A stretch of DNA of 64,000 nucleotides, from NCBI GenBank assembly GCA_932521035.1, contig OW051497.1:9672001-9736000 (forward strand), in the 5' to 3' direction. The notes beneath the pieces are model-generated. The model saw only the letters and a list, made by a program, of their open reading frames with translations, did no database searches and was not told the origin of the DNA. Position numbers and translations under genes: made by a program. Source of the stretch: Oscheius dolichura (Eukaryota > Nematoda > Chromadorea > Rhabditida > Rhabditidae). The first letter of the stretch is position 1. Each line of letters begins with the position of its first letter. Of this stretch, positions 1 through 11,449 are shown piece by piece.

Positions 1-162
1 AGATCTTTCTTGGTCTCTCTCTGTCCTCCTTCTCTCTAATATGGCGAGGTCAAAACTGTTAGAAACATACGATGCTCCGCAACATTGGATCCAGATCAGG
101 GCTCCAACAGCACATCCGGCTAAGGGGCCATACAAGAGAATCGCCCCCACATCGGTAAACAT
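1..162 (-). CDS. small single-pass membrane protein, 3' part outside window
   Basis: An ATG at 162 (minus) follows a CTTCAG acceptor and opens a frame that runs to the window edge. The first 35 codons are hydrophobic (MFTDVGAILLYGPLAGCAVG at the start) and form one predicted membrane segment with two adjacent Cys near its end. A GTATGT near base 68 could be a donor; splicing to the TTAG near base 33 gives a strongly charged tail, and reading through also gives a charged Arg/Glu-rich tail. The plan, a short N-terminus, one membrane segment and a basic/acidic tail, matches the next gene at 830-1105 on the same strand. Family not recognised; the rest lies to the left of the window. Confidence 0.45.
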   Translation of the reverse strand, partial: MFTDVGAILLYGPLAGCAVGALIWIQCCGASYVSNSFDLAILERRRTERDQERS

Positions 163-829
163 CTGAAGGAGGGCATCGGTACTTTCTGTTCCACTCTGGC
201 GCATTTAGATGCCCGTTCCTTCTTTCGTCACCGCTTTTGTGAGTGTGCGCTTTCGGCTATGTCTGCCGTCTGCCCCTTTTTGCCGCGCATCCGCACCTGC
301 AGATAAAAAATACGAGGGAAACTCATCACGCTACTCTAAAAGAAATGCGAGGGGTCAACGGAGGGATCGAGGAAAACAAGCGGGAAATAACCAGTAGTCT
401 ATGATAAGACATTCCCGAGGTCGTAACTTTGATAAATATGTCTCACGACCATGCCACCAATGACGGAAAGTGTGGTTTTTTACTGAGGAAAAGAGCGCTT
501 CCAAATATAGCAGAAAAGAGGACAAGAAGAGAGATTCTAGCTGGAGGAGAGAACATTGCAGTGCGAAGAAGTTTGGGCATGATATTGACATCTGCCGCCT
601 ACGTCGGTCTGACCTTGAAGTGATCCAAAGCAAACGGAAGGGGAATATTTTATAAAACAACTGGGTGAACTGTGAGAAATAGAACGGGAGGTGCTAATAC
701 AACGAACGGACGTAGATACAATCAGAGGGGTGACGAAAAGTGGGACTGTATCACCGGATTCACTCACATGGGCTTGATTCAGACAGTCATATTTAAAGCT
801 ATCACAGAGCATAACATATCACAGTAGAA

Positions 830-1105
830 TTAGACAGCCTCGTTAGCAGTAGCTTCCTCAAGACTTTCCCCGTGAGACAGGCCAGCCATACGCAGGGACT
901 GCTTTTCCTGGTTGTTTCTAAACACCTTCGGTGAGAAAAGAGAATTCTCATGGATATAAAAAATGTCTACTCACCTCAACATTTTCTCCCTCTTGTCCTC
1001 CATGTAAATTTTGATGAAGTTGTACAGACAGTAGCAGATGGCGAACGGAAGCAGGGTGACCACGATTACGGCAAGAATCTTTCCCGATTCTGACCAACCC
1101 GCCAT
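830..1105 (-). CDS. small integral membrane protein, 72 aa
   Basis: Two exons, 1105-975 and 917-830, joined by a 57-base GTGAGT-AG intron, give a 72-residue protein. Residues 8-30 form one membrane segment (from KILAVIVVTLLPFAICYCLY). The remainder is highly charged (EDKREKMLRNNQEKQS) and probably cytosolic, ending in an acidic stretch. A TTTTAG acceptor sits three bases before the ATG, consistent with trans-splicing. It resembles small integral membrane (SMIM-type) proteins in layout, but no named family is recognised. Splice phase (2) is consistent across the join. Confidence 0.55.
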
Positions 1106-1836
1106 GGGCTAAAACAATATTTGTGGGAACGGCGGGGAAAAGAAGATGAACAGAGCCGATCGATATGGTTATGTGTCTTTTCTAAGCGGTATGTATATCA
1201 CATCAATTGCAGGGTATGACGGGTCGGCAGAGAAAAAAGAAAAAGCAGAGGCGGCCAACTCAGGCACGGGATATGAAAGATCGGCGCGGTCTCATCCGGT
1301 CAATGTTCAATACAACTCAGAGCTGTTTTTAGCCTGATGAAACGGAGACGACTGTGTATCAAAACTGTTAACCCAAAGGGAGCGAGAGGATTACCCAGAC
1401 GGCTTTTTTCTGTCGTGGGGGAGCCCTTTTACATGTAAATGACAACAAGGGAGAGACAGTGCTGAGTTTTCTATTCGATGAAGGCTATCAGTGGGACGAA
1501 ATATTGGCTTATTTTTAATGAAATCTCCTGCCGCGCATTCCTACATAATTTCTGAATCACCGAGATTGTTTTTCAGCGTTAGGTACACTTTTCTCATCCC
1601 CCAAATTTCTGTTTCTTTGCACTCTATGTGTGCCCTTTTGCCATACATTGCTGTTTCATAATCGGGAGCCTAATGGGAATGGTAGATACAAGCGGAAAGT
1701 CCGCAGATGCCGTTTGACTATCAAGTATTAGAGCATTCCCCCGGGGGATCATATAAACGGAAACTGTTTTTAGTTTGCTTTTTAAGGTTTCTAAGGGTTT
1801 TCAAAGTATTAATCGCTTACTAATCAATGCTTTAAT
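1106..1836. other. intergenic, no gene seen
   Basis: Between the small membrane-protein gene and the 3' end of the nuclear receptor gene. Open frames here are short and show no splice-consistent coding pattern. It should contain the receptor's 3' UTR and the promoter side of the small gene. Confidence 0.5.
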
Positions 1837-3807
1837 TTATCGCCCTAAGACAAGCATATCACAGACAAAATCTCCAAGAGGAACGATATTGAAGACTTTC
1901 ATCATGTACAAGGATTCCAAGAGGTTGTAAATGTGTTCCTGGAAGCACAACAACGTGAGAAAATGTTAAGGGCACTCACGAAAACAGAATTTATGTACAA
2001 TAACAGCTCTCCCATCCGCGTGACGCCACATCCATCCGTTCGATCTTCGGCCAATTTTAGCAGAGCTTTCATAATCAAATTCCTTTGTACCGTACAGATT
2101 TCCTGGTCAATTGTGAGAAACTTATAATAGCCTAAAAGGAAAGTGAGGAAAAGTAAAATGGGAAACTCACAAATGTGCCAACAGACCAGGGCTTTGAGCA
2201 AGGCAAATTCAGCAAAAGAAATATCCAGTTTATCCATTGGTAAAATGAGAGTTGTCCAATAGTGACTATATGGACCGATTAGCAATCTGAAAAAGAAAGA
2301 AATATTCCACGGAATTGTTTGCGGATATTTACAACATGCGAAATGCGCCTTATTTTCTATTCAAAATTTATTGTTTTATGCAAAATTGCTAGAAAAAGGA
2401 TAAAAATTACGCTAAAAATGAACAAGAATTTTCTAATATCAATTTCTGCTGAAAGAAAGTGAATTTTTAATAAAATGGCCGCAACATGCCTACTTTTTTT
2501 AACCAAAAAAAATATGTAAGAATCGACCTTTAAAAATCTCTCGTTCATTTTTGGCGTAATTTCTGCCTTTTTCTAGCAATTTTAAATTAAATTTTGATTA
2601 GCGAAAGTGGCGTGTCCTCTTACCAAGCTGAAAAAATCCACAAAAAAAATTACTTTCCTGTCATTTTGGCTAAAGAATAAAAGAAAAATATAGAGAAAAA
2701 GAATTACTTGTATCTCTGGTGTTCATCTTCCGACTGAAATTGGTTAGCCATATTTGGTTCCTCTCCTGTTGGTGGTAACGGATTCATTGGATAATAGGTG
2801 GCGTTAGTATTTATCAAAACACCATTTTTTAGTCCTTCTCTAACTGTATAATATGTCATTCCCATGAGAACATCCACAGCACAACTTAATCTATACAAAT
2901 TATCCTAAAGCTTCAATAAAACAAGCAGGAAAAATAATTGAAAATACCTGATCTACTTTATTTAATTCCTCGTATTGCAGAAAACACCTAGCATAATCGA
3001 ACACTGCCGCAAATTCGAATTGTTCACATCCTATATAAGTTTTCCAGTCGAATAGCTTTAAATCCTTCATTTCATACGGCTGAAAATATTTGTAAGCTAA
3101 ATATAAGAATAAAAAACTCACGCAGTCTTTTTGGTTATAGATTATATCTTGTATTCCGCTGGTATTGTATGTTATTCTTCGTCTATCTACCAACTGTGAC
3201 TCGAGTTTTACATAATGGGCAATGACTTCTTCTATACTCACACCTGGAAAAATATAATTTTAAAAATTCGAACTAATTTCTCAGAGATTACCTATGCTAC
3301 ATGATGGAATGTCTATTGAACTGAGCGAGGACGGAGCTTCCGGTTCTGGTGTACGATTCTTCCGTTCAGATAATTTTCCTTTAGACTCGACCACTGAAAA
3401 ATAATCGAATAAAGGAGGAAAGCGAAGAAAGGACGCGGACTTTGTACCTTTAGCTAGTTCTGTGCTTTCTAATAGAAAAAAACGAGAAAACTTACATTCA
3501 GGCATCATTCCAATACGCAAACATTTGTTGTATCTACACAGCTTACACATATATCGCTTATCTGAAATAGTAAAATCAAAAAGGAGGTATTCTCAAAGTT
3601 TACCGTGATCTATCGAACATTCAAGAGTTCTTCTACATTGGTACTGAACTTTTAAAGCAATAGTCCGACGAAAGAAAGCTGCACACGCCTAGTTTTTGTT
3701 AGAAAAATTATAAATCAGCTTACTTTACAAGATTTGACTCCAAAATGGTAGGATTTAGCCGTTGGCGACTCGCAGACTTTACAAGCGCTTATTTTCCCCG
3801 CTTTCAT
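1837..3807 (-). CDS. nuclear hormone receptor, nematode type
   Basis: Ligand-type transcription factor, expected in the nucleus. Ten exons splice with consistent phase: 3807-3724, 3688-3604, 3561-3496, 3393-3292, 3243-3122, 3079-2948, 2904-2708, 2286-2171, 2131-1980 and 1938-1837, giving 385 aa. Residues 9-75 are the two-zinc-finger DNA-binding domain (CKVCESPTAKSYHFGVKSCK, then CKACAAFFRR with the nematode-type CKAC P-box, and CKLCRYNKCLRIGMMPE). A hinge follows, then a helical ligand-binding domain ending in an AF-2-like tail (PLGDFVCDMLVLGR). The ATG lies ten bases after a TTTGCAG acceptor, so the message is probably trans-spliced. The 421-base intron before exon 8 is unusually long for this locus. 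It belongs to the expanded nematode NHR group; the orthologue cannot be named. One short stretch near 3430-3475 could be an alternative exon, but it introduces a stop in every phase tried. Confidence 0.85.
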
Positions 3808-4148
3808 ATCGATTCCTGCAAAAAGGGATAAATAATAATGTCTAAAATCAATTGGGGAAGAAAAAGGAGGCGGACAGCTGATCCAGACACAGGTAACCGT
3901 GTGTGAACGGAGCGTCAAGGCGGTTGCCGGCGACAAGGCGCAAATAACACAGCACAGCTGCACTCGATGCCACCAACTGGTGTTCACACAGAAATGGTAA
4001 ATTATCTAATAGAGAAGGATGAATAGTTTAATAATAATAAGAAATCTCAAGGCGAAGATACGCAAAGATGTTTTTAATCGGTATTCGGAGTCACGGGTCA
4101 AAGAAGCGTCAGCTGACGTAGATAAAGGTACACAGTTAGAAGAAGCCT

Positions 4149-4697
4149 TTATTTATAAGTACGATTGCGATGAACAAGGCGTTTACGAGGACAGTAGGCG
4201 ACTATAAATTTGCCTCCGGTTATCATTTCATGTGTCTGTAAACAAAAACAATTCAAGTTCTTGATAATTCGTACCTTTTCACTCAGTTCATGGGGAAGGA
4301 GTACACCTTGTTTGCAATTGGAGACCAGACAAGCGACCATACTGCCTTTACGAGGAATGATGGATACTGGAACATCGAACCCCGTCATGATATTCACATC
4401 GTAAAGATCCATGCCGTCCGCATTGAACCAAAATTCGATCCGAGTGGTTCCATTGTATCCCACCCTGAAGTTCATATTTCCTTCTTCGAAATTATGAGAA
4501 CGCTTCTCGCTGGATGGGAGCACCATCAACAGCGTCGGATCATCGAAATCTTTTGTTTGAACAATCTGAAGGAATGTCAGTTATCTAGCCATTCCTATAC
4601 TTACGCTCATCTCATAACCGCAACCATTCTTGAAGACAACTTGAGTACCAGATGCTGAGTAGAAAAAAGAGCAGAAAAGAAGAATGAATTTCATCAT
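4149..4697 (-). CDS. compact thaumatin-like secreted protein A
   Basis: Exons 4697-4605, 4565-4275 and 4235-4149, all phase 0, give 156 aa. A signal peptide (MKFILLFCSFFYSASG after a possible extra Met) precedes a beta-rich domain. The thaumatin-family hallmark is visible as IEFWFN followed by YDVNIMTGFDVPVSIIP and a C-x4-C pair near residue 120. Canonical thaumatins are about 200-230 aa with 16 Cys; this one has only six after the signal and lacks the Cys-rich C-terminal lobe. The C-terminus is Lys/Arg-rich (CPRKRLVHRNRTYK). Nematodes carry thaumatin-like (thn) genes linked to immunity, so an antimicrobial or osmotin-like role is an inference. A paralog with the same exon plan lies 0.7 kb upstream on the same strand. 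Confidence 0.72.
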
Positions 4698-4909
4698 AAA
4701 CACAAGCACACAATCAATAGATCTTGGCAGAGTGAGCCAGGTAATAGAGACGGTATTATCGCAGTACCAATCGCTTGGGTCACAATTATGTCATCCATTC
4801 AACTTGCACGAGACAACAACTCTTGAGTGCGATAGATTTGGGGGAGCAAGACGAATAACCCCAAAATTTTCCTATTTAAAAAACCAGCAAATTGTCAAGA
4901 CACAAATCT

Positions 4910-5313
4910 GTGAGGGTGAGGGACAGAGGTAGTGTGACATATCGTTGAGAAGCTCTCGGTCTGAAGATCACTGCGGCGTTGTTGAAAACTCATGAACAGC
5001 GCGGGAACGTGAGTTATGAGCAAAAATGCTTTTGGTCAATATTCTGGTCAGGACGGATTACCTTTTTGGTCGGAAAAGCGTCAGTCTAGAATTCAGTCTT
5101 CTCCCCGCGGCCGGCCTGGGTGGTCGGTTTTTATTTCTCTCTTACTTGATAATTTTATTTTTAGAAGAAAGGAGTCACACCTACACGGGTGGATCCGAAA
5201 ATAAGGACGATTTCGGAGGGAATGAAAAGCTGGCACTTCTACAAGTGGTGAGGATCGGAGAATAAGGACGACTTTGGAAGGAAGAAGAAGAATTGAAAAA
5301 GAAAGGAAGGCGG
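4910..5313 (+). repeat. interspersed repeat, copy 1
   Basis: Starts near GTGAGGGACAGAGGTAGTGT and shares long near-identical stretches with 13108-13560 and 19171-19755, all in the same orientation. The 3' part holds a unit of about 60 bases (core AATAAGGACGACTTTGGA) that is tandemly repeated, twice here. It sits between the two thaumatin-like paralogs and close to the 3' end of the upstream one. No convincing protein is encoded. It is probably a non-autonomous mobile element; no terminal repeats or target duplication were pinned down. Confidence 0.75.
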
Positions 5314-5369
5314 ATCATTTCCTGTCTGGTAACAGTTTTCATTTGAATATAATTTTTATTCCTACAGAA

Positions 5370-5913
5370 TCAGAAGTGATTATCAATGGTACCACACCAG
5401 GTGATGTTAACTCTTGCGGGAGCATACATTGTGTGCGTCTAAATCGTACCATATTCCTTATGTCATCGATGTCTATTACCTTTTTCTTTCTTTCGATTGG
5501 TATGTTGATTCCATCAGGGCACGTCGGAGAAGCACAAGTGATGGTGGGGCCCTGGGCGTATTGGTAGGGGGAGATGGTCACAGTTTTGTCGAATCCCTCT
5601 TCTACGTTGATAGCATAGTAAGTCATGTCCTCGACTCCGAAGCGGAATTCTACCAAGGTCTTGCCTTCGAATCCGATCTTGAAGCTAATGGCTCCCAGTT
5701 GGTAAGCAACCAGGCGTCTTTGACTGATAGGGACAGTAACCAAGAGAGCCGGCTTCTGGTAGTCTTCAGTAGCGACGATCTAAAAGCGAACCTTTTTTTT
5801 TATTAAAGCAAGAAGCTTACATTGATATCTGTGTCACAGCGATTTCGAAAGAAGACTTCCGTCACGCAAGAAACCAAAGTCACTATGTAAATTAAAAGAC
5901 AGAGGATCTTCAT
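5370..5913 (-). CDS. compact thaumatin-like secreted protein B
   Basis: Exons 5913-5821, 5779-5480 and 5438-5370, all phase 0, give 153 aa. Signal peptide MKILCLLIYIVTLVSC, then a thaumatin-like core with VEFRFG, YAINVEEGFDKTVTISP and a C-x4-C pair, as in paralog A. Exon sizes (93/300/69) closely match A (93/291/87), including the last exon starting with Thr-His, so they arose by tandem duplication. It ends at ITWCGTIDNHF and lacks the Cys-rich lobe of classical thaumatins. An open-frame prediction ending at 5339 reads through the last intron; the spliced model is preferred because it matches A. Function inferred: secreted, possibly immune. Confidence 0.7.
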
Positions 5914-6435
5914 CCCAAGAGCTGAAATGATGTAAGGAAAGAAATGAATGGAAACAGTCAGCACACTTATCAGAGTAAAAGGAAGGTTATTGGTACGTAA
6001 GGTTACAGAAAAAAAAACGATAGTGAAATGGACATTTCCTTGTCAAAACTATGCGAGTGGACTCTTTTATGACCCCTACTACAAGCCACGAGCTAATAAT
6101 ATAGAAAGCGGGACGGCAAACGCGAAAAGGACGCAATCATGGTCTTGCTTGGTCAAAAGAAGGGAAGCCTTCAATACCATAATTTCTACCAGAGAATGGT
6201 TTACATAGTGCACTTTACCGTTATTTACCCTGTGAAAAGTGTAACCGATGAATAGATCACCAGATGTCCCTCACGAACACGGGTGAGGGAGGCTCGTTGA
6301 TCTCTTGTTGCAATTTTATCACCAGGGTAAAAACGTCTTGACCCCTCTTTGCACTTGATCCTTAGAAATTTCACGTAACGAACAAAAATACTTATAAAAA
6401 TCTTTATTGTTGATCACAAGTTGATGACGGGTCTG
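5914..6435. other. intergenic, no gene seen
   Basis: Separates thaumatin-like B from IgGFc-like gene A. It includes the 3' UTR of gene A, with a minus-strand AATAAA near 6404. Open frames are short and unspliced-looking. Confidence 0.5.
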
Positions 6436-8303
6436 TTAACATTGTCCATTGACTAAAAAATCTCTTTTGAAGGAATCAGTTGCTCACTTACCGGGCAAGT
6501 CCAAAGCAGGATTGAAGGCGTACGAACGGAGCATGCCATAACCGTAGACAGTAACCCTAAAGAGGGAAATATTGTTCACATTTTGGGGGAAACTTACGCG
6601 AATTTCATTCCAGGAGTCGAGGCGGCTACCTTGTGGTCAACAACAGTTGTTATCGGGGCGTCATAGTAGTAGTAGTTACTCTTACCCATTCTACAACATG
6701 GTAATATGTTTAGGTTTCGTTAACAGTACCTTTGATAGAGAAGTCCGTTAGGGAAGTATCCATCAATTGAGATGGAACCAATGTTATTCAACTCTGTTAC
6801 AATCCTGGCGAAATGGACCATATTATTCGTCTCGTCATCAGTTAATCCGGTCCTAAATAGATTCATCTTTGAGAGTTTGCAAAGTTAATTACGCGAAAAT
6901 AGCTGGCCCGCCGGTGAACATTGTCGGACCAGGAACATGAGCGAAGAAAGGTGCTCCCTGGTCTTGGGTATTGATGGTTCCCGACTGAAATGGCAAATCT
7001 GGGCATTGAAAGAGAAAGGCCCTTACAGCGACAACGTATATGGGCTGGTCAGCAGTGATCATGACTCCGGAATACACCTTAGCCACAAGGAAGGTGGCCG
7101 CCGGGACTGTTATATTATAATCATCATCAAAATAGACGTTTGTGTTTCCGTTCTGTTATTTAAATGAGGCTGTATTAGTCCGACTACAAACCAGAGCATA
7201 AACCATGATCTCTCCAACATCTTCGGGCTTGAACTTGTAGTAGGGATAGGCAGTATCATAGGCAGTAGAGGGGAACAGCATAAGGGCCTAAACTCTCAAC
7301 GAATTCGAAATTAGAAGTAATCTTCTCACTTCATGGCTGCAATGGATTTGGGGAACATTGTAATACCCGTAACCACAAACAGCTCCAGTGATGACAGCTA
7401 CTGGCTTGGTCGACTGTATAGGAATTGCAGAATGTGGTCGCGTGGTGACAATTGTGTATTGCTGACCTTTGTTGAGACTCACAGGTAAAAGCACTCCATA
7501 ATACGATACCTGGAGAAGTTGTCCTACGAGAAATAAGGAAAATCACTTACGGTTGTACTGTCTTGGGTTGCAATGATAGTAACGATGTTGGTTGACTGGT
7601 AGGAGCCAGTAACACGGGAGGATTCATCGACAACGCTCATGTAGTAGTTGCCGAGTTGGCAGACCTTTAAAATGTAGGGTATAACAGAACAAGGAGGTCC
7701 TTACCGGAATCACGGCAAACTTATCTTCTCCACTTCCATCGGATAATTGATTGGTTGCCACAAGTTTCACTGGCTGTGTAGAAGATACCCAAATGGACTT
7801 GTACTCTAAATTGATATATTTCTCCAATTCAAAGCGGTACCTTTAAAGGAATTAGTGCCGTTGTTATTCTGGAGATCTTGATAATCAACCTGGATTGCAA
7901 TGGGAGTGATGTTTAACTAAAAAGGAGAGCAGTCAGTTTAGGAGCTCTCTCTTACCGCCTGAGACGTGTTTGGTGGGACAACAACGGTCTGATTGTTGAA
8001 ATTAGGGAACTGTGAGCTGACAGTGACAGTGGCCAATGAGGCTCCGGGATTAGTAATAGTTAGGTAAAGATTCTCCGTGTAAGAGTTGTCGTTGGCACTC
8101 AAATGGCTGTTGAGGTAGGAGTAGACAAAGAGTGTCCCAATAGCCATGTCAGCGTTGGAAGTGACCACCTTGTCTTGATTTCGCTTGGCGGCGGCATGGA
8201 GGGCAGGGTGAGGACTGTCCGGATGCCCGAATTCAAAGATTTCATATTCGAATTTTGTAGGGAAAACCCCACCAATCAGAGCGAATAGAATCAAAAGAAA
8301 CAT
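6436..8303 (-). CDS. IgGFc-binding-domain-like secreted protein A
   Basis: Twelve exons with consistent phase: 8303-7956, 7916-7841, 7805-7705, 7664-7551, 7509-7330, 7287-7192, 7152-7027, 6984-6893, 6852-6730, 6690-6598, 6556-6492 and 6452-6436, giving 476 aa. The N-terminus (MFLLILFALIGGVFP) is a signal peptide. Next come FVYSYLNSHL and NLYLTITNPGASLATVTV, then SIWVSSTQPVKLVATNQ, VVDESS, GAVCGYGY and IHCSHE, the repeating pattern of the IgGFc-binding protein N-terminal family, which nematodes also have as secreted proteins. It ends with a conserved C-terminal Cys (NGQC). The gene is a tandem paralog of 8660-10433, with the same intron positions except one extra intron between exons 6 and 7. 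Role inferred: adhesive or mucin-associated extracellular protein. Confidence 0.78.
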
Positions 8304-8659
8304 GGGTCCGGCTGGCTCCCAAAATCAGGGAGTGGTTCGGCGACGGACTTCTTATCCAATTATTGCATTACTGTCGTAAAAGAGTGATAAAGGAGCTGTT
8401 AAGCGGTGGTAACGTGAATTTTGCTCTAATCATCATATACGTTTTATATGGATGACTGTTTTAGGAGATTGTAAGGTCCTCACCCATCTAGAGGGAAGGT
8501 TAAATGGTCCTCTAATTTTTGTGCTCAGAGTTTTTTTGTGCTCGTTTAGGGCGAGGACGCGTCAGTACATTCCTTATCAGGGCAATAAAATTCAAATGCC
8601 ACCTTTCCAGTACTCTGAAAGAACAGACTAGGAAACATTTTTATTTATTCTCCGGGTGA
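8304..8659. other. short intergenic spacer between tandem paralogs
   Basis: About 350 bases between the start of IgGFc-like gene A and the stop of gene B, both minus. Nothing coding is visible. It should hold the 3' UTR of B and the promoter of A. Confidence 0.5.
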
Positions 8660-10433
8660 CTAACATATTCCGGTGGCTGAAATAGACTTTTATCAACGGG
8701 AGATGGCTAACTTACTTTGTAGATCTAGGCCGGGGTTGAATCCATAGGATCGGAGAAAACCGAAACCATAGACCGTCACCCTAAAGAATTTACGGATTCT
8801 TTTTGTTTATGAATACTTACGCGAATTTGATGTCGGTATGCACAGTAGACACAGTATGTTGACCACGTTGCACTTCCACGTCCACAAAATAATACGTGCT
8901 AACTCCCATCCTGAAAGAATTGAAAGATTAGTTGCGAAACTGGGTTAACCTTCGGTACAGCAAGCCATTGGGTACATAACTATCCACCATTAGGCTGCCA
9001 ATGTTGTTCAAATCAGTGACCACACGGACAAAGTGCCTCATATTGTCAGTTTCATCAAGAGTCAGAGCTGTTCTACAATAGAGATCAAGAGTATCCCGAG
9101 AAACCTACGCAAAATAGACTGGTCCAGATGTGAAATGATTTGGAGGAACAGCATGAACCAAGAAAGGAGCTCCCAGATCTTGGAGATTTGCATTTCCGAT
9201 CTGTTTTTGAAGAGGAATAGTCAACAGTGGATAAACAATACCTGAGCTACGTAGAACGGTTTGTCCGCGGAGATGAACAGTCCGTTGTAGATAGATCCAA
9301 CGAAATAAGTATTCGGTCCATACATTTCATCCCACTGCACACCGTCTTCGGTGATTGTTGTATTTTCTTCAGAGAGGAGAATCATAACGTCGCCATATTG
9401 CTCTGGTTGATATTTGAACACAGGGAATTCTGTCCCATAGTCCATAACTGGATAGAGCATTAGCGCCTAGAATTGTAGTGATTCGATGTTTTCAATTATT
9501 CTACTTCATGACTACAATGAATCCGATCTGCACCATACCCGTATCCACAGACAGCCCCAGAGAAAGCGGCTACCGGAGCAGTAGCATTGATTATGCAGGC
9601 GGAGGCGGGGAAAGCCATGGCCAAAGAGAGCTGCTGTCCAGCGTTGAGAATTGTCCCAGCAGAAAAGACCGGGGACACAGAGACCTAGAATTAAATTATG
9701 TTCAATATTACTAAATGAATTCTTTACAAAAGTATTGTCCTGAACTGCAATAATGGTGACGACATTTGTAGCCTGGAGGCTGCTGCTATCGGCCGATTCG
9801 TCGACCACCACTTGATAAGTTGATCCCAGCTGGCAGATCTAAATTTTTTCCTTTATGCTTATAGTCAAAATAAATTGTACCGGGAAGATAGAAAACGCAT
9901 CCTCGCTACTTCCATCTGACAACTGATTTGTAGCCACCAGTTTGACCGGCTGGGTAGAGGAAACCCAGATGGATTTCGTCTCTCTGAAGGCCTTTCCCAC
10001 TTGTTTGTCCATGTAGTTCACTTGAATATCCACCGGGTTAATAGAAACCTGTGGCTGAGATTAACATAGAAAAGAAGAAGCTTACAATTTGAGAGGACAT
10101 CGCAGCCACATCTTGGGTAATGTTTTGGAAGTTAGCATATTGGGAGCTAATGGTCACCGTAGCAGCAGCAGAAGTTGGATTAGTGATAGTTAGGAACAGT
10201 TTTTCGGTGAAGGAGGTATCCGTGGGGGATAGATGAGAGTTCAGGAATGAAAATACAAAGTTGGTTCCAACAGCCATTTCCGCAACTGATGGAGGAGTAG
10301 CCAGACGTTGTCTAGCCGCCTTTCCATCAACTGAAATGAATTTCCGCCTATACAAAAGTTAGCTACCTTTTCTGAACTTGGAAGCAGCTTGGGCTGCAGT
10401 AACAAGTAACAAAATAAGTAGGACTAGCCTCAT
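8660..10433 (-). CDS. IgGFc-binding-domain-like secreted protein B
   Basis: Eleven exons: 10433-10367, 10330-10086, 10048-9881, 9838-9728, 9684-9505, 9466-9242, 9200-9109, 9072-8950, 8910-8821, 8780-8716 and 8676-8660, giving 460 aa. Signal peptide MRLVLLILLLVTAAQA. The body matches paralog A block for block: FVFSFLNSHL, LFLTITNP, SIWVSSTQPVKLVATNQLSD, CQLGSTYQVVVDES, GAVCGYGYGADRIHCSHE and NNIGS, ending in TTGIC. Exons of 180, 123, 65 and 17 bases are the same size in both genes. Here exon 6 (225 bases) covers what is two exons in A, while A has an unsplit first coding exon. Likely extracellular and adhesive; partner unknown. Confidence 0.78.
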
Positions 10434-11449
10434 TTCTGCACCAGACGTAGTCAAAAGACGAGAGTGTGAATATCTCTAAGTGTTGCAGAGGCCATTTCAT
10501 GAGGGTGATAACTGTCCTTTGAGATAAGGCTTTCTGAAGCGGTAAAGTCGGGCATCTGACGTAAAGGGATTTATGGCTGTTATTCCGCAGCATCTTGCGG
10601 TTGGGAGATTTAGTATGTCAGGGTTGTCTGGTCCAGCCTTCCTGCAACGACAACGAGTCGAGACTGTTATGATATGCCAAAAAATATCAGTTCGTTCACT
10701 GATCCCAATCACCATATTTCCTGCTTCTTCTTCAACGTAAGAGAATAGAAGGCTCCCTCTAGACCGGTTTTATTCGATTTTGCGCAGCGCGCAATTTCTA
10801 GCGCTCTCTGTGACACATCCGAAGTCGCACCTACCCCTAAACAACTATCTTTCTCGGCTTTTTTCACCTGTTTCCGATTGGCTAGTATTGTCCAGTTAGC
10901 ACGTAATAGTCTCCATACCATTAGGCTCTATAAACAAAGAGAAGAAGCTCCAAAGAAATTGGTAAACTACCATCAAAACAACAACAATAGCACTGCGCTA
11001 ATGTCCCTTTCTCCTCTTCCGAAAATCTACCAGAAGAACAGGTCTTTTTTGACACTTCATTTTCTACTTAAGTACAGAAAACCCGTTCCATCGGCTGGCA
11101 AGAAGTTTAGCCTTGAAACAATGGCCCGCAGGTACACTTGCGGCACTCTCCTTTCCACTTATATTTCCTCTTTTTCGTCCCTCCCATCCTGCCTCTTTGC
11201 CCCAAACGACCTTCCTCTCCTGGTTAGGGATCTGGAACGGCTTCGTTCTCGAGGCCAGGTAGAAAGCCTATTTAGTTATTATGTCTTCCTTATCTCTTTT
11301 CATTCCAACTGGTACATCCCCTCTCGCCGATCCGGTTCGCACTTGGAATTCTTATCGGTTCATCGGCTGCGGTGTATATCGTTCATTTATTTCTTTAACA
11401 TTTGGCACTGCTGTCTTCCATTATCTCCTATAAATCTGTTCATTTTCAG
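10434..11449. other. intergenic, pyrimidine-rich, no secure gene
   Basis: Divergent interval between IgGFc-like B (minus) and the DB-module gene (plus), so it holds both promoters. A long plus-strand open frame (about 10878-11549) starts from TTG, is rich in Ser/Leu/Phe from CT-rich DNA and runs through the first DB exon in another frame. It is probably not a gene. Confidence 0.45.
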
